From assembly GCA_017743605.1 (NCBI GenBank), contig JAGHYO010000046.1:1-13092 (forward strand): a DNA stretch of 13,092 nucleotides, written 5' to 3'. The DNA is from Thermoflexus sp. (GTDB lineage Bacteria; Chloroflexota; Anaerolineae; Thermoflexales; Thermoflexaceae). Below the pieces are notes generated by a model. The model was given only the letters and a program-made list of their open reading frames with translations. It did not search any database and was not told the DNA's origin. Below, piece after piece: positions 6,091-12,756 of the stretch (its first letter is position 1; each line of letters opens with the position of its first letter). Made by a program: the position numbers and the translations under genes.

Positions 6091-7030
6091 CGTCCTGCAG
6101 GCGATCCTCTCCGCCGCCTTCCTCGCCGGCATCCTGCGGGTCACCACTCCTATCCTGCTTCCCGCTCTGGGGGGGCTGATCTCCGAGCTGGCCGGCGTGA
6201 TCAACATCGCCCTGGAGGGCACCATGCTGGTCGCCGCCTTCACCGGGGTGGTGGTGAGCGCATACACCGGGAGCCCCTGGCTGGGGCTCCTGGCGGCCAT
6301 GCTGGCCAGCCTGCTCTTCGCCTTCCTCCTCGCCTTCTTCCACCTCAACCTGAAGACGGATCTCATCCTGACCGGCCTGGCTCTGAACCTCCTGGCTTCC
6401 AGCGGCACGATCTTCCTCCTGTTCACCCTCACCGGAGACAAGGGCAGCTCGTCCAGGCTCGCCAGCCTGACCCTCCCGGCCCTGGACGTGCCGGCCCTCG
6501 CGTCTGTCCCCGTCCTGGGGCCTATTCTCAATGGCCACAACCTGATCGTCTACCTCGCCTTCGGCTTGGTTCCATTGGTCTGGATCCTCATTTACCGCAC
6601 CCCCTATGGAATGCATCTGCGGGCAGCGGGGGCCCATCCGGAGGCCGCCGCCAGCGCCGGCCTGAATGTCCGGCGGATCCGCTACAGCGCCCTGTTGCTC
6701 AGCGGGCTCCTGGCCGGTCTGGGTGGAGTGTATATGGGGATGGGATATCTGCAGCTCTTTCAGCGGGATATGACCGCCGGGCGGGGCTTCATCGCCTTGG
6801 CGGCCGTCTTCATGGGCCGGCGTCATCCGGTGGGGACCATGCTGGCCGCCCTCCTGTTCGGGGTCGCGGAGGCCCTGGCCAACCAACTGGGCAACCTCCG
6901 CATCCCCCCGCAGTGGGTGCAGATGATCCCTTACCTTGCCACCGTGCTGGCTCTGGCGATCTACGCGGGGGTCCAGCAGCGGCGGACGACGCAGCGGGCG
7001 ACGCGCCTTCCCGGAGGGCCTGCGACATGA
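6077..7030 (+). CDS. ABC nucleoside importer permease 2
   Basis: This is the second transmembrane subunit (317 residues), NupQ/YufQ type of the same permease family and shorter than permease 1 as usual. Landmarks are GILRVTTPILLPALGGLISELAGVINIALEGTMLVAAF near the N terminus, NLKTDLILTGLALNLLASSGT, the coupling loop RTPYGMHLRAAGAHPEAAASAGLNVRRIRY, GLGGVYMGMGYLQLFQRDMTAGRGFIALAAVFMGRRHPVG and a final helix before AGVQQRR. The ALEG and GRGFIALAA segments are typical of nucleoside-type permeases. About eight transmembrane helices are apparent. It overlaps permease 1 by 14 bases, and its stop overlaps the next start (ATGA), which ties the following cytosolic enzyme to the transporter. Confidence 0.94.
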   Translation: MSELDVLQAILSAAFLAGILRVTTPILLPALGGLISELAGVINIALEGTMLVAAFTGVVVSAYTGSPWLGLLAAMLASLLFAFLLAFFHLNLKTDLILTGLALNLLASSGTIFLLFTLTGDKGSSSRLASLTLPALDVPALASVPVLGPILNGHNLIVYLAFGLVPLVWILIYRTPYGMHLRAAGAHPEAAASAGLNVRRIRYSALLLSGLLAGLGGVYMGMGYLQLFQRDMTAGRGFIALAAVFMGRRHPVGTMLAALLFGVAEALANQLGNLRIPPQWVQMIPYLATVLALAIYAGVQQRRTTQRATRLPGGPAT

Positions 7031-8061
7031 ACCCGGACCTGGAGGAGAAGATCCTCGGCGCCCTCTACGGCCAGGCCCTGGGGGACGCATGGGGGATGCC
7101 TGCCCTGCTCAATCCCCATCAGACGTGGGAGCGGTTCGGGGGATGGCTGGAGCGCTTCTACCCCGCCCCGCCGGACCACCCGGTCCACGCCGGCCTGCCC
7201 GCCGCCCGGGTCACCGACGACACGGAGCAGGCCCTGGCCGTGCTAGAGGCCGCCCTGGCCGAGGGGCGGATCACGGCCTACGGCGTGGCCCGGGCCCTCA
7301 TCGCTTGGTATGAGGGGACGGAAGGCGATCATCTGCCCTGGATTGGGCCGAGCACCCGCCGGGCCCTGGAGCGCCTGAAAGCCGGCTGGCCGGTGGAGGA
7401 GGCCGGTCGGGGCGGGGACACCAATGGGGCGGCGATGCGGGCCAGCGTGGTCGGATTGCTCCACCCCGGCGACCCCACCGCGGCCGTCCGCGACGCCGCC
7501 GTCCAGTCCATCCCAACCCACCACACGGACGTGGCCATCTCGGGCGCGGCCGCCGTGGCGGCGGCGGTGGCCACCGCTCTGATCCCAGGGACCTCCCTGG
7601 AGAACGTGCTGGAGGCGGGGATCCGCGGGGCTGAGGAGGGGCGGCGTCTCGGCCCTCCCTGGATGGGCGCCTCGGTGGCCCGGCGCATCCACATGGCCCT
7701 GGAGATCGCCGCCCAGCCGCTGCCGCCGTTTTCCCGCATCCTTTTGCTGTATGAGACCGTCGGCAGCACGTTGGCCACCACTGAAGCCGTTCCCGCCGCC
7801 TTCGGGATCCTGGCGATGGCGGAGGGAGATCCGATCCGCGCGGCGATCTACGCCGCCTCCCTCTCTGGGGATGCGGACACGGTGGGGGCCATCGCCTGCG
7901 CCATTGCGGGCGCCTGGCAGGGGATCGCCGCCTTCCCCTCCGCGCTCCTCCAGCAACTGGACGAGGCCAACGCCACACTCCGCCTGCGGGAACGGGCCAG
8001 CCGTCTGATGGATCTCCTGCGCGCCTGTGATCGGACGCCCCCCGCGTCCCTTTCGGATTAG
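7027..8061 (+). CDS. ADP-ribosylglycohydrolase-family N-ribosyl hydrolase
   Basis: This is a 344-residue cytosolic member of the ARH/DraG family, whose known members use two magnesium ions to hydrolyse N- or O-linked ADP-ribose. Metal-site motifs are present and in order: GALYGQALGDAWGMP (11-25), VTDDTEQAL (Thr63, Asp64, Asp65), GGDTNGAAMRAS (129-140) and SGDADTVGAIACAIAGAWQG (Asp282, Asp284, Thr285). All look catalytically competent. The setting, directly after nucleoside permeases and before a deaminase and a sugar kinase, argues against a role in protein de-ADP-ribosylation and for hydrolysis of a small N-riboside. E. coli YegU, in the yegTUVW cluster, is a comparable ARH-family protein beside a nucleoside transporter and a PfkB kinase. 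ATG 7027 overlaps the permease stop; the open frame further upstream is a shadow of the permease gene. Substrate is inferred only. Confidence 0.9.
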   Translation: MNPDLEEKILGALYGQALGDAWGMPALLNPHQTWERFGGWLERFYPAPPDHPVHAGLPAARVTDDTEQALAVLEAALAEGRITAYGVARALIAWYEGTEGDHLPWIGPSTRRALERLKAGWPVEEAGRGGDTNGAAMRASVVGLLHPGDPTAAVRDAAVQSIPTHHTDVAISGAAAVAAAVATALIPGTSLENVLEAGIRGAEEGRRLGPPWMGASVARRIHMALEIAAQPLPPFSRILLLYETVGSTLATTEAVPAAFGILAMAEGDPIRAAIYAASLSGDADTVGAIACAIAGAWQGIAAFPSALLQQLDEANATLRLRERASRLMDLLRACDRTPPASLSD

Positions 8062-8072
8062 GAGGATTCCCC

Positions 8073-9407
8073 ATGGAGGCGATGGATCTCCTGCTGCGGG
8101 ATGTCACCGTTGTGGACCCGGGACCGGATCGGACAGCCATCCGATCCGGATGTGACATCGCCATCCGGGGTCCTGCCATCGTTGCGGTGGAGCCGACCGG
8201 ACAGCTGGATCCTGCCGCCGCCCGCCAGATCATCGAAGGAACGGGGATGGTCGCGATGCCTGGTTTGATCAACCTCCACGCCCACGCTGCCATGGTGCTC
8301 TTCCGAGGGGCGGCGGAAGATGTGCCGCTGGAGGAATGGTTCAACGACTACATCTGGGCCATGGAGGCCAACCTGACCCCTGAGGACATCTACTGGGGAG
8401 CTTTGCTGGCGGCGGTGGAGATGATCGAGGGCGGCATCACCACCGTGGCTGATCACTACTTTGAGATGGACCAGGTCGCCCAGGCCTTCGCCGAGGCCGG
8501 CCTGCGGGCTCATCTAGCCTGGACGATGTTCGGCCAACAGCCGGCCGAGGAGCTCGAACGGGCCGCCGGCTTCGCCGCTCGCTGGCACGGCGCCGCCGAG
8601 GGCCGCATCCGGGTCTGGCTGGGCCCCCACGCCCCCTACACCTGCTCCCTCGATTTCCTCGAGGCGGTCGCCCGGGAGGCCCGCCGCTTGGGGCTGGGCT
8701 GCCATATCCACGCCGCCGAGACCGCCGAGCAGGTGACGGCCAGCCTCCAACGCAATGGGCTGACCCCCATCCAGGTGCTGGAGCGGGTCGGGCTGATGGC
8801 GCAACCGCTGCTCTGCGCCCATGCCGCCCACGTTGCTCCGCAGGACATCGCCCTCATGGCCGCCCACCGCGTGGGGGTCGCACATTGCCCGAAGACCTTC
8901 CTGAAGCTCGCCGCCGGCATTGCCCCCGTGGTCGCCATGCGGGAGGCGGGGATCCCCGTCGGGCTGGGGACCGACGGGGCCGCCAGCAACAACACCCTGG
9001 ACCTGTGGGAACAGATGCGGCTGGCCGCGCTGCTTCAGAAGCACGAGCGCCAGGATGCCCGGGCCCTCCCTCTCCAAGAGGCCCTCTGGATGGCCACCGG
9101 CGAAGGCGCTCGGGCCCTGGGGGAGGAAGGGCGGTTGGGTCGGCTGCAGCCCGGATACCTGGCCGACCTCATCCTGGTGCGCGTGGATGGGGTCCACGTC
9201 CAGCCATTGCACCGGCTGGAGGCGGCCCTGGTCTACGCGGTCCGGGCCAGCGACGTGGACACGGTGATCGTGAACGGCCGGGTGGTGATGGCCCACCGGC
9301 AGCTGCTCACGGCGGACAAGGCAGAGATCCTCCGCCAGGCTCAGGAGCGAGCCGCGCGTCTGGCTCAGCGCGCCGGCGGGCGCCGCGTGCAAACCTACAG
9401 CCTCTGA
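8073..9407 (+). CDS. mtaD: MtaD-like amidohydrolase (methylthioadenosine/S-adenosylhomocysteine/adenosine deaminase type)
   Basis: This metal-dependent deaminase has 444 residues and probably converts adenine nucleosides to the inosine forms. The composite amidohydrolase fold is complete. Metal and catalytic residues are His69 and His71 (INLHAHAAM), His213 and Glu216 (HIHAAET), His250 (CAHAAH) and Asp301 in GLGTDGAASNNTLDLWEQMRLAALLQK, which is nearly a signature for the MtaD group. C-terminal GRLQPGYLADLILV and VIVNGRVV rebuild the beta sandwich. One departure is HCPKTFLKLAAGIAP at 271-285, where MtaD enzymes usually have an H-N-P-x-S-N type sequence. This may alter the substrate, so the symbol marks the family and not a proven reaction. 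AGGAGGA (8060-8066) supports ATG 8073, 11 bases after the ARH gene. No methionine-salvage genes are nearby, which favours ordinary or modified adenosines. Confidence 0.85.
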   Translation: MEAMDLLLRDVTVVDPGPDRTAIRSGCDIAIRGPAIVAVEPTGQLDPAAARQIIEGTGMVAMPGLINLHAHAAMVLFRGAAEDVPLEEWFNDYIWAMEANLTPEDIYWGALLAAVEMIEGGITTVADHYFEMDQVAQAFAEAGLRAHLAWTMFGQQPAEELERAAGFAARWHGAAEGRIRVWLGPHAPYTCSLDFLEAVAREARRLGLGCHIHAAETAEQVTASLQRNGLTPIQVLERVGLMAQPLLCAHAAHVAPQDIALMAAHRVGVAHCPKTFLKLAAGIAPVVAMREAGIPVGLGTDGAASNNTLDLWEQMRLAALLQKHERQDARALPLQEALWMATGEGARALGEEGRLGRLQPGYLADLILVRVDGVHVQPLHRLEAALVYAVRASDVDTVIVNGRVVMAHRQLLTADKAEILRQAQERAARLAQRAGGRRVQTYSL

Positions 9408-9420
9408 AGGGGAGCCAGAG

Positions 9421-10377
9421 ATGGCAGGCCCGGAGGTGCTAGCGATCGGGAGTCTCGTGGCGGACGTTCTTGTCCTGGTACCCCAGCTCCCCATCCGCCC
9501 AGGGTCCACGCATGCTCTCGGTCCGATCCGGATCGAGCCCGGAGGTTCAGGGAACTTCCTGATCACGGGGGCCCGGCTGGGGCTGCGAGTGGGCGCCCTC
9601 GGCGTCCTGGGGGCCGATGAACTGGGGGAGCTGGTGGTTCAGGCGCTGGCCGCCGAGGGCGTCGACGTGGGGCTTGTGCGCCGCATGCCCAGTGCGCGCA
9701 CCACCGTTGTCCTGGTGTTGACCGATGGGAGCGGCCAGCACGCGCTGATCGGCGCCTTCGGGGTCTCCCCGGCCCCTCCTGGGGATCCGGCTTGGGAAGC
9801 GGCCTTCCAAGCCGCCCGCGTGGCCTTCCTCCCCGGCTACACCCTAGCCGAGCCCGCGCTCCAGCCCATTGTCCTCCCTTTGATCCGCCGCGCCCACGCC
9901 CTCGGATGCGCCGTGCTCCTGGACGTGGGTCCCATGGGCGCCCATCTCCCCCGGGCCGACCTGGAGGCGGCCATCGCAGCGTCCGAAGGCGTGTTCGGGA
10001 CCGAGGAGGAGCTGGCGGCCATTGGGCTGACCCCGGAAGCGGCCTTGGAGCGGGGACTCCGGTGGGTGGTGGTCAAGCGGGGGGCTGCGGGCTGCCAGGT
10101 TGTCTCTCACGCCGGGGTGTTCGAAGCTCCCGGCTTCCCGGTGCCTGTGCAAGACACGGCTGGGGCCGGAGACAGCTTCGCGGCCGGCTGGGTCTATGGG
10201 CTCCTCCAGGGCTGGCCCCTTCCGGTGGTGGCGAACTTCGCCAACGCCGTGGGGGCCGCCAAGGTCCAGAAACTGGGGACCGGACGTCAGATGCCGACGC
10301 GGACGGAGGTCCGGCAGGTCTTGGCCCAGCACGGCCCGACCTTTCCCGAGCTGGCGGCGTGGATGTGCCTTCCATGA
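9421..10377 (+). CDS. PfkB/ribokinase-family sugar or nucleoside kinase
   Basis: This 318-residue ATP-dependent kinase starts with the family strand VLAIGSLVADVLVLVPQLP, followed by the substrate-binding glycine motif PGGSGNF (40-46), RLGLRVGALGVLGADELG, and the catalytic signature DTAGAGDSFAAGWVYGLL with base Asp251. It most likely phosphorylates ribose freed by the hydrolases, or else a nucleoside directly, as family members do both. The NxxE motif that helps hold magnesium reads FGTEEEL near 192-198: the Glu is kept but Asn is replaced by Thr. ATG 9421 follows AAGGGGA at 9407-9413, and the deaminase stop is 13 bases upstream. E. coli yegV is a PfkB kinase in an analogous position next to an ARH gene. 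The next start is only 7 bases after this stop. Confidence 0.9.
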   Translation: MAGPEVLAIGSLVADVLVLVPQLPIRPGSTHALGPIRIEPGGSGNFLITGARLGLRVGALGVLGADELGELVVQALAAEGVDVGLVRRMPSARTTVVLVLTDGSGQHALIGAFGVSPAPPGDPAWEAAFQAARVAFLPGYTLAEPALQPIVLPLIRRAHALGCAVLLDVGPMGAHLPRADLEAAIAASEGVFGTEEELAAIGLTPEAALERGLRWVVVKRGAAGCQVVSHAGVFEAPGFPVPVQDTAGAGDSFAAGWVYGLLQGWPLPVVANFANAVGAAKVQKLGTGRQMPTRTEVRQVLAQHGPTFPELAAWMCLP

Positions 10378-10384
10378 GGCGAGG

Positions 10385-11132
10385 ATGAGGCTCCTCGTGG
10401 ATACGGATCCCGGCGTGGATGACGCCCTTTGCCTTCTCCTGGCGTTGTGCAGCCCCGAGGTGGAGGTGGTCGGGATCACCACCGCCAACGCCGTGCGGAT
10501 GCTGGAGGTCGCCGGCAGGCCGGACACCCCCGTCGCCCAGGGCGCAGCCTTCCCGCTGGCCTGGCCGTTCCCTGGGGGCGCCCCACGTCCATGGGCCGGA
10601 CGGGCTGGGCAGGGTGGATCTTCCGCCGCCGGCCATCGTCCCCCATCCGGGGCCAGCGGCGGCCTTCCTGATCGAGACAATCCGGGCGCGGCCGGAGCGG
10701 ATCGCCCTGGTGGCCCCGGGGCCGCTGACCGACTTGGCGGTGGCCGTCCGACTGGATCCCAGGATCGTCCGCGAGGCGCGGGAGGTGGCGATCGTGGGCG
10801 GAGCAGCCTTCGTAGGCGGCAACGTGAGCCCGGTGGCCGAGGCGAATGGCTATAACGACCCCGAGGCGGTGGCCATCGTCTTGGAGGCCGGGTGGCCGGT
10901 TACCGTGATCGGCCTGGATGTCACCACACAGGTGGTTCCCCCCTTCCGGACGGAATCCTTCCCGGTCCGGATCGCTCGGGAGGGACCGGCCACGGGGCAG
11001 CTGATCGTAGACCGGCTGCAGCGCTTTGACGAGGGGCCGGTCATCCCTATCGCCACCGCCGTGGACGCTGAGGAGGTGTTGGCTTTGCTTGTGGAGTGTC
11101 CGTTTTCTCCTGCAACGACCCATGGCTCGTAG
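10385..11132 (+). pseudogene. Broken nucleoside hydrolase (IUNH family), copy 2
   Basis: The N terminus is excellent: LLVDTDPGVDDALCLLLAL, then VVGITTANAVRMLEVAG. Three defects follow. First, the VxGN segment between GITT and the following helix is missing (about 11-12 codons), removing the active-site Asn. Second, the frame is lost at a run of five G at 10574-10578. The family sequence continues one base over, as HVHGPDGLGRVDLP, ALVAPGPLTDL, VAIVGGAAFVGGN, EANGYNDPEAV and VIGLDVTTQVV. Third, the C-terminal 60 or so residues, with the HDP-type metal motif, are replaced by a short unrelated tail ending in TAG 11130-11132. The GLDVT motif places it in the canonical branch, unlike copies 1 and 3. 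The frameshift alone could be a sequencing error, but the two deletions cannot. It starts 7 bases after the kinase and was once part of the operon. Confidence 0.85.
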
Positions 11133-11162
11133 ATTGACATTTCGCCGTTCCCCGGGCGTCTC

Positions 11163-11190
11163 GGCTCGGGAGACTCCCAGCGGAGCCTTT
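11163..11190 (+). terminator. Weak candidate terminator hairpin after the operon
   Basis: GGCTC (11163-11167) can pair with GAGCC (11183-11187), with an inner GGGA (11168-11171) and TCCC (11175-11178) around GAC and an unpaired AGCG. It is followed only by TTT. The position fits, between the broken hydrolase and the next gene, but the short T run and the internal bulge make it doubtful. Confidence 0.28.
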
Positions 11191-11308
11191 GGGAACCGAT
11201 GATCCGTCGCGGCTGGGTCTTCGCCGCTCCCGGGCCGCCCGTCACCCCAGGAAACGGGGGATAGCTATGGCGGCAGCTAGTGTCAAACCTTTGTCTGGAG
11301 GGTGATCC

Positions 11309-12235
11309 ATGCAGCGCTTGATCATCGACACCGACACCGCCTCTGACGACGCAGTGGCCATCCTGATGGCCCTGCGCAGTCCAGAGGTGCGTGTAGAAGC
11401 GATCACCATCGTGGCAGGCAACGTCCCGGTAGAGATGGGAGCTCGCAACGCGGGATACACCGCAGAGCTGTGCGGCCAGGAGGTCCCCATCTACATCGGC
11501 TGCGAACGGCCCCTGGTGCGGGAGCCCTACTGGGCCTTCTTCTTCCACGGCCCGGATGGGATGGGGGGGATGAACCTCCCTCCGCCCCGCCGCCCGCCGG
11601 AATCCGAGCACGCCGTGGACGCCTTGATCCGCCTCGTCCGCTCCGCCCCTGGGGAGCTCACCCTGGTCACTCTGGGCCCTCTCACCAACGTCGCCATGGC
11701 CCTGCGCGAGGCCCCGGACATCGCGGGGAAGGTGAAGCAGTGTGTCGTCATGGGCGGGGCGGCATGCACGGTGGGCAACATCACTCCCGCAGCGGAATAC
11801 AACATCTGGGTGGATCCAGAGGCAGCGCGCATCGTCCTCCATTCGGGAATGCCCATTCTGATGGTGGGCTGGGAACACTCCCGAGGACCGTCTGCCCTGA
11901 CGGAGGCAGAGATCGAGGCGCTTTATGCCCTGGGGACCCCCTTCGCCCGCTTCGCGATGGACTGCAATCGCTCTGCCCTGGAAGCCAGCATGAAATGGCT
12001 GGGGGAGCCCGGGTTGACCCTGCCGGATCCGGTGACCATGGCCATCGTCCTGGAGCCGGAGGTGTGCACCGCCCGCGGACGCCACTTCGTGGACACGGAG
12101 ACCGGCAGCGAGCTGACCCGGGGGATGACCGTCGTGGACCGCTTGGGGGTGACCGGACGGGAGCCGAACGTGGAGGTCTGCTGGGCCATCGACCCGGCCC
12201 GCTGGAAGGCGGTGCTCCGACGCTGTCTGCAATGA
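11309..12235 (+). CDS. Nucleoside hydrolase (IUNH family), copy 3
   Basis: This intact family member has 308 residues. Motifs are LIIDTDTASDDAVAILMAL (Asp7, Asp9, Asp13, Asp14; ASDD replaces the common GxDD), TIVAGNVP (Asn38), FFHGPDGMGG (His80), LVTLGPLTNVAMAL (Thr126), CVVMGGA and AEYNIWVDPEAA (Glu163, Asn165, Asp169). Like copy 1 it has a Trp-Glu pair (MVGWEHS) where canonical members have GLDVT, and LPDPVTMA near 238-245, with metal-ligand Asp240 but Pro where the catalytic His usually sits. RGMTVVDRLG and PNVEVCWAID finish the fold. GGAGGG at 11297-11302 supports ATG 11309. It follows 176 non-coding bases after copy 2, so it may have its own weak promoter or rely on read-through. It probably acts on a different nucleoside from copy 1. 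Confidence 0.92.
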   Translation: MQRLIIDTDTASDDAVAILMALRSPEVRVEAITIVAGNVPVEMGARNAGYTAELCGQEVPIYIGCERPLVREPYWAFFFHGPDGMGGMNLPPPRRPPESEHAVDALIRLVRSAPGELTLVTLGPLTNVAMALREAPDIAGKVKQCVVMGGAACTVGNITPAAEYNIWVDPEAARIVLHSGMPILMVGWEHSRGPSALTEAEIEALYALGTPFARFAMDCNRSALEASMKWLGEPGLTLPDPVTMAIVLEPEVCTARGRHFVDTETGSELTRGMTVVDRLGVTGREPNVEVCWAIDPARWKAVLRRCLQ

Positions 12236-12254
12236 TCCGCGGGGTTCGACCGGG

Positions 12255-12587
12255 ATAGATTTCGGGACGTGCCTTCCCCACCGGTAGGCGTACGCCTCCC
12301 CCTAGGCCATTGTCGGGGCGGCCTGGGAGGCCGAGGCGCTGGGCTATCACTCCGTCTGAGTCACCGATCATATCCCGGTCTCCGCTCATCGCTCAGAGCG
12401 CGGGCACATTTTCTACGAGGCCATTGCCACCCTCGCCTTCGTTAGTGCCCTGACCGCGCGGGTCCGGCTAGGCATCACCGTCTTGATTGCCTCCGCCCGC
12501 CAGCCCGTGCCGTTGGCCAAACCGCCCGCCACGCCGGACCGCCTCTCCAGCAGCCGCCTCTTCGTTGGGGTTGGCCCCGAACGGGGC
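12255..12587 (+). pseudogene. Remnant of a luciferase-like flavin-dependent oxidoreductase (LLM family)
   Basis: A single frame from 12255 spells the first ~110 residues of an LLM-family (F420- or FMN-dependent) oxidoreductase: IDFGTCLPHR, AIVGAAWEAEALGYHSV, VTDHI, RGHIFYEAIATLAFVSAL, TARVRLGITVLIASARQPV and DRLSSSRLFVGVG. These are the hallmark strands and the LAK-DRLSGGR-GVG region of the barrel. It cannot be expressed: the expected start is ATA, stops fall at 12285 (TAG), 12303 (TAG) and 12357 (TGA, where the family has the Trp of SVWVTDH), and similarity ends after GVGPE, leaving the last two thirds missing. No frameshifts are needed, so decay has been by point mutation plus truncation. 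Any link to nucleoside metabolism is unknown. Confidence 0.85.
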
Positions 12588-12756
12588 CGGGACCCGCCTC
12601 CGGGAGCCAGCAGCTCCCGACGGCGTCCACCCCCGCAGCCGACCCCCAACGCCCCACGTAAAATCCAAAAGGGCCCCCTCGACCCCCCCGCACCAAACCA
12701 GAACGCAGCCGCCGCGGGACAGAGTCTCCAGAGCCCCTTGAAGGAGGAGAAAGCCC
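12588..12756. other. C-rich spacer with one strong hairpin, upstream of the THEP1 gene
   Basis: No protein similarity is visible. CGGGAGC (12601-12607) pairs perfectly with GCTCCCG (12613-12619) around CAGCA, but no T tract follows, so it is not a classic terminator. A TAAAAT at 12659-12664 could be a -10 box, but nothing resembling a -35 stands at the right distance, so a promoter for the following gene is only possible. Confidence 0.4.
12741..12750 (+). promoter_or_regulatory. Strong ribosome binding site for a TTG start
   Basis: AAGGAGGAGA is almost fully complementary to the 16S rRNA tail and stands 6 bases before TTG 12757. It is the main reason for accepting TTG as the start, since no ATG or GTG lies nearby in the frame. 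Confidence 0.75.

Noticed and set aside
6913..7026. Upstream extension of the ADP-ribosylglycohydrolase gene
   Set aside because: The extra ~38 residues are a shadow of permease 2; the ATG at 7027 overlaps the permease stop and begins right at family sequence.
11134..11162. Promoter for nucleoside hydrolase 3 starting at the perfect TTGACA at 11134-11139
   Set aside because: No plausible -10 hexamer lies 16-18 bases downstream (CGTCTC is found), so the match is probably chance.
10850..12232. Long minus-strand open frame spanning copy 2, the spacer and copy 3
   Set aside because: It crosses a pseudogene, a spacer and an intact opposite-strand gene, and its translation has no recognisable domain.
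12286..12297. Perfect 12-base palindrome AGGCGTACGCCT as a regulatory site
   Set aside because: It lies within the reading frame of the oxidoreductase remnant and has no nearby promoter; short GC palindromes are expected by chance here.
12601..12619. Rho-independent terminator
   Set aside because: The 7-bp stem is perfect but is followed by mixed GC-rich sequence with no T tract.
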